Source: Erodium maritimum (lineage: Eukaryota; Streptophyta; Magnoliopsida; Geraniales; Geraniaceae). From it: a stretch of DNA of 64,000 nt. Within the stretch, counting starts at the first letter, position 1. The number at the start of each line of letters is the position of its first letter. The translations under genes were made by a program, and so were the position numbers. A model generated the notes under the pieces. It saw nothing but the letters and a program-made list of their open reading frames with translations, did not search any database and was not told the DNA's origin. Positions 54,540 to 64,000 of the stretch are shown here, piece after piece. The stretch spans positions 44,723,825 to 44,787,824 of the forward strand of contig OY997591.1 in the NCBI GenBank assembly GCA_963921825.1. Reading direction: 5' to 3'.

Positions 54540-54760
54540 AAATCTCGTGTGTGCCATGCTTGGGCAATGCCCAACCTACCATCCAACGCTTCGTACGGTG
54601 CCATCATGATATTGGCCTGAAAGCCGTTGTTGTAGGCTAACTCGGCTAATCGTTCACGAAACCCATTGTGACATGCCCCATTTCCACCATGCAACCGGCA
54701 GTGGTTGCAGTAACCCAGCGGGACGCTGTTGTTCGGCTCTCACCTGCCGATGAGTGAGGC
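54540..54760 (-). pseudogene. Gypsy integrase remnant lacking its catalytic core
   Basis: The minus strand reads RAEQQRPAGLLQPLPVAWWK (end of the zinc-finger side of integrase), HVTMGFV, and then directly LAELAYNNGFQANIMMAPYE and ALDGR, which belong after the DDE core. More than 100 residues holding the first two catalytic acids are therefore deleted. Frameshifts are present too. Confidence 0.8.
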
Positions 54761-55014
54761 ACCGCGATACCAATTCCGCGACCGCTCTCCGCATCCCGCT
54801 CTACTAGACATGCCACCCGATGTCGCGCTCCTCTTAGTGCTATTCACGTGCACTGTTAGACGCGAAAGCTGCGACTCTCGCAGCTCGTCGCCTCCGCCGT
54901 CACGCAGTATGTGCAAACCTCCACGATACCGTAACTCCCAATTAGCACAACGCTCCCAGCCCTCGGCGGCAGTACCGCCGGCAACTATCTCCCGGATCCT
55001 TGTCGCCTACAAAA

Positions 55015-55790
55015 CACCACCACAAACTAATTTAAGAACGGCCGGAATATACTGTTCATCAGATCCATGAACGCTGCAAGTGCGTTCGGCAGTTCAAAGT
55101 CATCACTCAGAACTCGTAATGCTCATAGCATGTCCGGAATACAGTCCTTGCGACGTCCCCCTCTCGGACTCGCAACTGGTAGTATCTGGATCGTAGGTCG
55201 ATCTTCGAGAAATACGTCGACCCTCTCAACAGGTCGAACAAGTCGTCAATTTTCGGCATCGGGCATCGGTCATCCACCGTAACCCGGTTCAGTTTCCGGT
55301 AGTCCATGCACATCCGAAGCTCTCCACTCTTCTTCTTCACGAAGAGTCCTGGCGCTTCCCACGGCGATGTGCTCGGACGAATAAACCCCTTCTCCCGAAA
55401 TTCCTCGAGCTGACCCTTCAGCTCGGTCAACTCTACTGGCGCGAACCTGTAAGGCGTCGTCGATATCGCTGCCCTTCCCGGCACCAGGTTAATCCGAACT
55501 CCACCTCACGGACTGGTGGCAACCCGCTCAATTCCTTAGGGAAGGCCTCGGGGAACTCGCTCGCCTCTCGCGGTAACTCTCGGCTCTGCACGACCGATAC
55601 ATCCTCCACTACGGATCATGCCGACAGGAGAACCCCGCTATTACTACCCAGCACACACGACACCTTCGTGTTGCCTACTGGCACTGTCACTCGTCGTATA
55701 TAGCAGTCGATATTGGCTCAGTACTTCGCCAGCCAAACCATTCCCAAGTTTACGTCAAAGGTTGTCATTTCGTAAGTATCCTTCCCACGG
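55015..55790 (-). pseudogene. Gypsy protease-reverse transcriptase remnant
   Basis: The minus strand gives a protease-like FDVNLGMVWLAKY with a following stop (about 55690-55750), then [20 protein letters not shown] (about 55500-55570). After a frameshift the RT runs from [20 protein letters not shown] to [31 protein letters not shown] and [16 protein letters not shown] (55107-55484). It then decays through FELPNA and FVVVF, where similarity ends just before the YxDD-equivalent active site. RNase H is missing. Confidence 0.9.
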
Positions 55791-56088
55791 ATACACGCAC
55801 AAGCCCAGTCGCTGCCGATCCTCACGGATCCTCGTAGTCTCTCTACAACCTCGCTCCACTACCGTCGTCGTGCCTACCAGCTCCAAACATACCCGATCCT
55901 CGGGGTGAGGACTCGATCCAGCATCAGGGCTCTTGAGCCCTCTCTCGAACCTCCTGTATCAGCTCGCTTTTCTAACTTCGCAGGCACGACAAACCTTCGT
56001 CAACACCACACTACTACCAACCGGCGTGTCCCGACGCAGGGGTGGACTCAACGGCTCTAACTCAGCACAACTCGACGAAGCAGGAGAG

Positions 56089-57490
56089 TGTGACGCCCCG
56101 TTACCCATTAAAATTGACGCCCCAAGCAGAGAACGAAAACCACTCCATTAGTTACTCTGGTAAAGTCTAGCACAGACCCTCGCCCGGTCCTCTATGCATT
56201 TACTTATAACTTTCCGCAACCAAACCAGTGTTCGCTACTCGTCCCTTGCGGGAAAAGTAGTAAAGGGGATGAGCGTTATGCTCACCTCCACGGACACCCG
56301 TTCGATTATGGCATACTAGTAACGCACCAAGGACTTACCAATCTAACCAGGGCAAACCACTACCTCAAAACCTGATGCCAAACGTCACACTGCTCACGCT
56401 ATCAACACCTCAAGTACTCGCTATGTAAGGGGAAACCTCGAAACGAGGATTATGTTCACAATTCAGCAACTACTGTTGCTTACAACCTCAATACCCCAAA
56501 CACCCGATCACGTAGAGAAATTCCAACGGGGATCCTACTTTCATCTCAGCAACCCACTATTGCTCATACCCTTGATACCCTAGTTACTCAATCCTATAAG
56601 GAACCTCAACAACCCACTCACGTGAAGGAAAACTCCAACCACCCGTCCACGCAAGGGAAAACCTCGAATAACCCGTTCACAGGGAAACTAGTTCGTACGG
56701 CGCCGCAGCGCACCAACCCTAACCTCTACCCGGCGAGACTCTCACACCGAGCGCTGTATTACTACCGTAGGTCATCAATGAGTCTCGAACTCAAGACCTC
56801 ATCTCTTAACACCGAGCTTTCGGCCCCTACAACCCACAACTGTGGACACAACTACGCCAAACCAGCACTCAAACTGTACGAACGCGAACCAATTCACGCA
56901 ACCACAACGCTAACCTGCGTAATCAAGACGGTGTAAAAGACAGGGGTCACGGACCCGTGACAGGCCCCGTCACGGTTGGGATCACGGTGCCGTGACAAAA
57001 ACCTAGAATTCACCAAAACGCTCTGGTCCGTCACGGATCCGTGACAGGATCCGTGACGCTCGCGCAGACTTGTTTTCCAAACTCGGTTCCAATTCGAATC
57101 TTAACCCGTTTTAACCCTAAAATTTTCCTTAAACGACACACACGCGCCACGACTCACAGACAAATCAATTCATTCAACCTCAACCAAAACACAAGCCGAC
57201 ACGGCCAAACAACAACACAACAACACTCGCCCACCGGGCCAACCAAATCAAAACCCGCCCACAGGGCCAATCAACATCAAACACGCCCACCGGGCAAATC
57301 AAATTTTAAAACGCGCCCACTGGGCCAACCAATTTTAAAACTTTCTTAGCCTCATTAAAAAAAAACCTCACTTCCTGACATCAGGTAGTTACAATCCGGT
57401 CCAGGCGTCCCCGAACTACATTGTACCCACTTGACATCAACACCGTCACGCTCGACTACAGGGGCGCCCCTGAGTCGAGTCGCGACAGTT
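56089..57490. repeat. LTR-like segment inside the gypsy interior
   Basis: Starts TGTGACGCCCCGTTACCC and has GGGGATGAGCGTTATGCTCACC (56255-56276), the same plan as the head of the surrounding LTRs (TGTCACGCCCC, then GGGGTGAGCGTTCGCTCACC). It also has inverted TCACGG/CCGTGA repeats (56945-57055) and four CGCCCACNGGGCCAA units (57228-57330). It replaces the expected gag region. It may be a nested related LTR or leader; the borders are unproven. Confidence 0.4.
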
Positions 57491-57684
57491 TAAAAACATT
57501 TCACGCAGCAACACACAAACAATGTGCCAGTAACCCCGTACTGCACAAGCACATAACAAAAACAGGACTCAAGTCCTAACGGGTCTACACACGAGTTCCG
57601 ACTTGCGTACCCAACGCACGACGGGACTTTACTGACTCGACTCTCCCACCTAATTGACGTGCAGTCCGAGGTGTGAAACCTCGT

Positions 57685-57696
57685 GCTCTGATACCA
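57685..57696 (-). other. Primer binding site, initiator Met tRNA
   Basis: On the minus strand TGGTATCAGAGC lies three bases after the 5' LTR end, the usual plant tRNA-iMet primer site. Confidence 0.9.
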
Positions 57697-57699
57697 AGC

Positions 57700-60668
57700 T
57701 GTCACGCCCCAATTTCAGCGAACCGAACTCGGGACGCGAACATTTAAAATAAAGAGCACTTGAAACCTTTTCCATTAAAATACTTTAAAAAAACAGTTTA
57801 GTTCAACAAAAGAATATTAGTTACATCTCAAAATATTAGTCCCACCCTTGGACAAAACGAGGTACACGTCACTAGACTCAAAACACCCAGCAACCCGCTT
57901 CAAGCTCTTCAAGCTTCAGAAGCTCACCTAGTCCAGACTGCGAACGGTAACTGTAGGAAAAGCAGCTAGGGGTGAGCGTTCGCTCACCACCACAGATAAC
58001 AGGCTGACTACGGCATACTTAGTAGACAAAGCCGGTGACACCAACAACGACTCAAAAGACACACACACGACCAATACTTTCCTCAACTGACTCAACATTC
58101 GGACACGTGATGTAGACCCCACACTACGATCGACGACCTCCTCCAAGACACGACTGACCCCACAACACCAAACAAGATCACAAAGGATCGCAAACCGGTT
58201 GCTCAGTAACCAATCTTTGTCTCTCGCCCTTTACAGATCGCAGACGTGGTCAGGCGGTCGACCTGTCGCGCAACTTCTCCCGATCCCAGTCGGGAGGCTA
58301 ACCCACAACCTCTCCGCTTCACCCGATCCCAGTCGGGTGGTTAGCCACACCCGCGCGTCCTTCCCCCGATCCCAGTCGGGGAGCTAGCCCACAACCCCTC
58401 CGCTTCTCCCGATCCCAGTCGGGAGGCTAGCTACACCACACAACCTCCACCAGTATCAAGTAACCAATCACAATCACAAACAAGTTCAAACAGACAGTAA
58501 CGACACCGGTGACAACTCCACATGCACTCAAGGCCAACAACAAAACAACAACCAAACACAAGTTCAACAACCCTACGGGCCCTCATGGCCACCCAAGGCA
58601 CCAACGGTAAAGTACGGGTTCACAACCCCACGGGCACTCACGGCCACCCAAAACACCAAAACGACAACACGGGCTCTCATGGCCACCCAAGACTCAGCAA
58701 TAAATAACACGGGCTATTAAGGCCACCCAAACTCGACAATAAATAACACGGGCTCTCAAGGCCACCCAACTCAACAATAACTAACACGGGCTCTCAAGGC
58801 CACCCAAACTCAACAGTAAATAACACACAACAACCTCCGGCATAAACGACGCATCCAACAGTCCTAAGATCACTAGTTTCACAAACAACCTCCGGGCATG
58901 GTCATATGCCTCCAGTAAATCAGTTATCGCTAAGTTCTCTACTCCTACAACACTACTAAATGTCACATGCATTTCCAATAATTACTAAATTCCCGTAACA
59001 TGCTTTTCTAATATTCGATAACCTAAATAACCCACGACACCCCGGTGTCACATGCAATTCTACAGTTAACTTTCCCTAGTCAGGGCCGAGATCCGGCTAC
59101 TTTTCCCTACCTCAACTGAAGAACAACCGCTACGTCTCCTAGCTGCTGACGTCCTGGCTCGCTACCTCCGGTCTTCTCTTCGATCGAAGCCGGACTCTAA
59201 ATTTAACACGAAGTCACAAAATTAATAACGGTTCTGCTGTTAAATTAAAGGTTACGACTAGTCCAGTTTAAATCCGACAGTTGTCTTTTAAACTCGAGCG
59301 GGCTAAAAACAGGGTTACGACGAATTGGGTTCGAGCACCCGCGCACCGAAACCGGTGCACGTTCCCGAGGGACGTTCTCCATGCACAAATATCGAGGTAT
59401 GGGTTTCATGGCACGATTCCCGAGACACCCCGATTCAGCATTTCCACTTTTAAAACTCGTTCTAAGTCCAATTTAAACGTCTAGTTCCAAAACCGATCAA
59501 TAGTCCTAAACCGTCTTAATTGAAATCTGATTTTATTTTAAAACAAAACGGCTCTTTTCTATTCTTTTCCAAACTCAAGATTAAGGTCCAACCCCTTATA
59601 AATCCGAAATTCTTTTCCTTTTTCTTTTAATTTCTTAACTTTTCTGTTTCAATTTCAGTCTCAAACGACCAGATCCAAAATTTACAGGAATAAACCTTTA
59701 ATTCAAAACCCGATTTAAACTAAAAACTGATTTTAACCTCTTTTTTCAAATAATTCTGTTTTATCTTAAAAAAAAATCAATTTCTTTCCTTTTCTCAACA
59801 GTTTCAGTAGTTCCGGCGTCAAACTTGACCAGATCTGAAAGTTGGGCAAAACAAAACAAGGATAGAGGAGGAAGGAGCTCGGTTTTCAAACCGACCGGCC
59901 ACCGGCGAAGACACCGCCGGCGACCATAGTCTCAAGGGTTAGCGAAGCTCACCACGGGGAAAAAGACGGCGGGGAGATGGTGACGGTAACGGTAGAGTCG
60001 AATCAGCGTCGGGACGGCATCGACGCGTTGATTCTGGAGCAGTACACGACGGTACAGCTTGACACGGCCAAAGGGACGGTGGCGGCCGGACTCGAAGCCG
60101 GCGGGTTGAACGGGACGGAGAGGAGCGAGGGTCGGAGGGGTTCTTGCGGTCTGGAACGACGAGGAGCTCGGGAAGCTCTCGCCGGAGGGACGACTCGAAG
60201 AGGGAGGAATAACTCGATGGCGTGGCCGGCGGCTGGCTGGGTTTGGACGGGGAAGGTGAAAGGGGAGATGGAGAGAGATTGGGAGAGAGGGAGGCGTGCG
60301 GTAGAGAGGATGGCGACGCGAAATGAAGAAGCAGAGAGGAAGTGAGGGTCTGTAACCCTAGAGATGCGTTTAAAACGCATGGGCTGGAGGGTAAGAGGGC
60401 TTAGGCAGGCTACTGGGCTTCGTGGCCCAAAGCGAGAGATTGAGGGGTTGGATTGGGCTCTGACCGAAACTGTTGGTCGGGGCCAGTTCAATCCGGTCCA
60501 GATTTTTTTTTTTTGAAAAGCTTTTTATTTCGCGTTCGATTAAAAAAATCTCGATTCGATTTCCCACCACGACGTTACTAACAACCGACCCGCTACTTTT
60601 CCAACCTCGACGTTCTGAACGAATAAAATTTTTATAATTTAAATCTTTTAGCCGGAGCGGTCTTCACA
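57700..60668 (-). repeat. 5' LTR of the young gypsy-type element
   Basis: Copy of 50929-53897 at constant offset with no indels seen. It carries the same hairpin (57971-57988), the same arrays and the same frames. Confidence 0.95.
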
Positions 60669-60766
60669 TGCTCACTATCGAGGATGCTGTCATGTGGCTT
60701 ATATCGAATGAACCATATTGGTACGCAAGTTTGTACCATAAGAAGAGTTTGTACCCGAAAACTTCC
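60669..60766. mobile_element. Right end of the TIR element split by the gypsy insertion
   Basis: Begins with the duplicated TGCTC and ends GAGTTTGTACCCGAAAACTTCC next to (TA)n (60767-60790). Together with 50823-50928 it forms the right side of a TA-flanked element. The ending recalls the GGGTACAAAC ends of the MITEs at 37.5 kb. Confidence 0.55.
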
Positions 60767-60790
60767 ATATATATATATATACATATATAT

Positions 60791-61659
60791 AAAATGCGAA
60801 ACGGGCCTTATTGTGCGAATTGCGAACTCACAAGAGAGCGACACATGTCCTTTTCATGTGCGCGCACACACACAACTATTATTCATGCGTGCACAGCTAC
60901 TGTTCACGCGTCCGATTGGAGGGTCAAACATGGCCGATCGGCTGGTTAGTCTCGCCGATTAGTGGGTTAAACCTGGTCGATCAACTGGTTAGTCATATAC
61001 ATGTGGTACCGACACCCACGTATATGACGTACTAGTACTTGTGCATGTAATGTACCAACACTGTGTGCGTATCGTACCAACACTTGTGTTTGTATTGAAT
61101 CGACAGAATTGAACCTGAGTTGCAGTCAGTGTTAGAATTTGACAAAACCCCAGCATTTTTTGGGTGGAAACGGCCTTCTGAACAATAAACATGGTTATGT
61201 CACGATGTACGATGTTTTTCGGCCATCCGGGGTCATCTGGAGGGTCAAAATCTCACTTTTAGATTCAGGATTTTTATTTCTTTTTGTTTTTGTGTTTTTT
61301 GATTTCCTTTATTCATGTTAGGGCTTTGGGAGTACTTTCTTTAGGTATTTCTAGGGTTTAGGGTTTAGTTGTACCAGCACTGTGTGCTAATTGTACCAGC
61401 ACTACGTGGTGCGTATTGTACCAGCATTGTGTGCTTATTGTACTAGCACTGTGTGGCGCGTATTGTACCGACACTATGTGCGTATTGTACCAGCACTACG
61501 TGCGTATTGTACAAGCACTATGTGCATATTGTATCAGCACTACCATGACCGATCGGCCAATACCAGGGCCGATCTACCAGCAGCATGTGCACGCGCAAAA
61601 AAGACACGTGTCGCTCTTTTGTGAGTTCGCGGGTCGCACAATAAGCATGGTTCTCACGT
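60791..61659. mobile_element. TA-flanked TIR element with TTGTACCAGCACT array
   Basis: The left end CTTATTGTGCGAATTGCGAA...CTCACAAGAGAGCGACACATG is mirrored at the right end (61600-61659). The subterminal TGCGAACTC...GACACRTGTC is shared with the element at 49265. Left border (TA)n; right border TATACATACATGTATATA. The array of about 22-28 bp units TTGTACCAGCACTGTGTGCG is at 61370-61545, with two more units at about 61040-61095. CCGATCGGC motifs flank the array. Confidence 0.8.
61370..61545 (+). repeat. Minisatellite, TTGTACCAGCACTGTGTGCG units
   Basis: Seven or more imperfect units of 22-28 bp within the TIR element at 60791-61659. It can be read as Tyr/Cys-rich frames (TIVPALCAYCTSTVW type), which are repeat artefacts. 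Confidence 0.85.
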
Positions 61660-62110
61660 TATACATACATGTATATATTTTAAACATAAAACCTAATTTT
61701 TATAATTTTACTAAAAAATATTATATATTTTTAAAATAAAATATGATTTTGAAATTATTTTACAAATAAAAACTGATTTTTATATTATTTTGAAATTTTA
61801 AAAAAATATTAACAAAAATAAATAATGAAAATAAATAAAATGACATATTTTTAAATTTTAAAGATTAATGAAGGTTAATTTAGGCATTTCATAGGTTTTT
61901 ATGTTTTGAGGAACCAATGGAATATTTTTGAAAATTTGATGGCTAGTGAGGGGTATTTTGGTCTTTTATCTGTTTTGGATGGAAAATTAGACTGCATATA
62001 CTAAATTGAGACACATGAAACTTTACAGTAACGAGGTGGAAAAAAACAATCTAAAGTAGTGGAAATGGAATCCGAAACTTTTAGGGTAGTGAGATGGAAT
62101 TAAGCCTACA
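61660..62110. repeat. AT-rich stretch ending in a TIR-family end
   Basis: After about 220 bp of A/T-rich sequence, 61990-62107 is the inverse of the TTAATTCCATCTCA end at 36637-36770. A further related piece is at about 63185-63235 (AGGTTAGTGG, AGTCTAAAGTA). No complete element could be drawn. Confidence 0.45.
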
Positions 62111-63240
62111 ATGTATAAGCCAAAATTAACTCAACAATTTCATATTGATACCCGTTTCCACTTTCAAATTTGCATTTTCAGTTTTAAAGATTCGTGTTCA
62201 ATTTCAAGTGTGAATTTTTTAACAAATTACTACTGATGCAATACATAAGCCAAAATCAACAAAGACACACAAATTCAAGAACTAATATAACTAAAAAACA
62301 ACCATCTTTTTTCATTCCTTCCTCTAAATTCAACACTTATATTATATATTACAAGGCAAGAAAAATCATTCATTGCTCATATTCTCCTACTTATACAAAA
62401 ATACAAGACAAATCCGACAACAATCATGACTATCATTATTAATTTTTGGCTATGCCCTTCGTATCCACCTACATTTGAATGTCTTTTTTCAACACTTTTT
62501 GCTGTTCAAACAAAATAGAACTCCCATCTTCCAATTTTGCTGGATGATTTTCTATTTTTTTATTTTCTCAAACAACTTAGAACTCTCATCTTCCACCTTG
62601 CAACTCTTTCTTCTAACTGTTTCAATTGCTCAAACATACCATGTGATTTTCTTTTCCTAGATTCGCATTTGGGTCCATCAATCCAACGAAAGAAATCACA
62701 CTCCGAATCACTCGCTTAAAAATACAAAAGGAATTCCCTCCCACAAACCACAAAATCAACCTACTCAAAACTTCCCAAACAAATTCAGCTGCAAATTAAA
62801 TGGAAAACTAACCATGAAATTCCCACAACCAACAAACCTTCTTCCAGTATTCAACTTCGTGATTGAGGTTCGTACATGTGCTTCAAGTCCACAGTAGGAG
62901 AAAAACTTCTTCCTCGCATTCGACATGTTCATCAACATGAACCTCTCGACTTCGTCCAAGCTTCACCCCAGCCTTCGATTTCTTCTCCACCCGAGCTTCA
63001 CCTCCGTGCCTTCGATCTCATCTTCTCATCTCAACATCTCTTTTCTATTCAACTACATGATCAACATGTTATTACAGCCATAAGGGGTAGTTTCGAAAAC
63101 TAAAAGTGTAAGTTCTCACGTGAATCGCACATGTATGTCGTTTCTGTCTAAAAGCATATGATTAGGTACTAGATTGAAAATAAAAAAATTTCAGGTTAGT
63201 GGAAAAAAATAGTCTAAAGTACTATAAGAAAATAAAACAT
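62111..63240. other. Unassigned stretch
   Basis: Short frames only (for example 62876-63103, +), with no domain. The pyrimidine-rich stretch at 62820-63060 could be a decayed leader or captured sequence. Confidence 0.25.
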
Positions 63241-63248
63241 TTTTAGGA

Positions 63249-63275
63249 TATATAATAATAATAATAATAATAAAA
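63249..63275. repeat. (ATA)n microsatellite
   Basis: About eight ATA units in an AT-rich spacer. Confidence 0.9.
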
Positions 63276-63399
63276 TTATAGATTTTATTTAATAAAAATA
63301 AAAGTCATCATGTGCTTGGTAAATAGGTGATTTTTAAAAATGATAAAGTAAGAGTGAAGGAAGGAAACAATATCCCAAATAAGGATTATAGAGAGCTCT

Positions 63400-64000
63400 G
63401 TTAGGGTTTTGGCGCCGCTTCCTCGCGAGCCACCCCAGCCTAACCGATCATGATCCTCTCGACGTTGTTCCGGTTCTTCAACTCTGTCATCATGACCTTC
63501 CCCTCAACCTTCCAATTCCTCTCGCATCGGACTAAGGAGGAACCTTTCTTTGGGAGGCGATCTCCCTCGTCAAAATCCCTAGCAATTTCTTGACCTCCAA
63601 TGACTGCGACCCACCCGCCTCTACAATCTCCGTCGGCTCCCCAACGATCGGTATCCTCCCCGACCTTTCCCCTGTCGGCGTACCCTCGGATTACAACGAC
63701 TCATTTCCCAGTATCGTTGACTCAGGCTACTCTCATGCCTCAATGTCAGTGTTAGTTGGATCAAGGATTGGGAGTTCTTCCTCATCCATTTCGCCCATTG
63801 GAGAAACCTTGTATTCACATCTTGGTTTGGAATTGGCAGAGCAAGGGTTACCGATTACATAAGCAGCACCTACGACACCTACTTCGCGACAGGTGCCCAC
63901 ACATTGTGTTCCTCTTGGAAACCTTGCTCTACATCCAAAATTGTGCCTTGATGTCCGGATTAATGGGTTCCCACGGTCATCTTTGTGTCCCGACTTTGGA
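63400..64000 (+). other. GC-richer segment running off the window, unassigned
   Basis: Starts with CTCTGTTAGGGTTTTGGCGCC, a leader-like sequence. Frames at 63458-63594 and 63590-63862 (Ser/Pro-rich, ending in a stop) show no domain. It could be the 5' part of a LINE or a decayed gene continuing past the window. Confidence 0.3.

Larger units (their letters stand above)
50929..60668 (-). mobile_element. Young Ty3/gypsy-type LTR retrotransposon, coding-dead
   Basis: Two LTRs of 2969 bp (50929-53897 and 57700-60668) are collinear at a constant offset of 6771 with only about seven differences by my reading, so the insertion is recent. A perfect 5-bp duplication TGCTC flanks it (50924-50928 and 60669-60673). 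The tRNA-Met PBS at 57685-57696 and polypurine tract at 53901-53910 fix the orientation as minus. The 3.8-kb interior holds only pol fragments. It must depend on an autonomous relative. Confidence 0.95.

Noticed and set aside
57685..57696. Possible tRNA gene because of the tRNA-like motif
   Set aside because: Only 12 bases match; it is the primer binding site of the retrotransposon.
61391..61739. Cys/Tyr-rich short proteins
   Set aside because: Read-through of the TTGTACCAGCACT minisatellite in two frames.

Overview
This is nuclear DNA of a flowering plant. It holds one large intron-rich gene of plant type, and most of the rest is plant transposable elements: L1-type LINE, Ty1/copia and Ty3/gypsy, MULE, PIF/Harbinger and many short TIR elements. 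The sequence does not let me name the species. I saw no bacterial genes, rRNA, tRNA or CRISPR.

The only clearly intact host gene is a non-lysosomal glucosylceramidase (GBA2/GH116 family), + strand, coding span 8262-27081. I could join 18 exons in phase into a 959-residue protein. All introns are GT-AG except intron 11, which is GC-AG. The introns carry at least six TIR elements (most with a 9-bp target duplication, MULE-like), a copia remnant and a 74-bp triplicated repeat.

Layout. 1-7.6 kb: two copies of a MULE-like element, a decayed LINE reverse transcriptase (+), a decayed LINE ORF1 (-) and a MITE with a perfect 9-bp duplication. 7.8-27.6 kb: the GBA2 gene. 28.6-30.5 kb: a PIF/Harbinger element with a broken transposase. 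31-36 kb: a decayed MULE transposase split by a long gypsy LTR. 36.3-37.8 kb: MITEs. 37.9-41.2 kb: a solo LTR with a perfect 5-bp duplication, lying inside a MITE. 41.4-50.8 kb: a back-to-back chain of TIR elements joined by (TA)n tracts, some with gene-like cargo. 50.9-60.7 kb: a very young gypsy-type element with nearly identical 2.97-kb LTRs but a dead, deleted pol. 60.8-61.7 kb: another TA-flanked TIR element. 61.7-64 kb: AT-rich TE remnants, then a GC-richer unassigned stretch.

The most unusual feature is the set of TA-microsatellite-flanked TIR elements between 37.4 and 61.7 kb. Several share terminal or subterminal modules, and each larger one carries its own internal array of a degenerate ~20-22 bp motif. 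One (41.4-45.8 kb) spans four small gene-like reading frames, one apparently spliced. I do not recognise this architecture as a named family.
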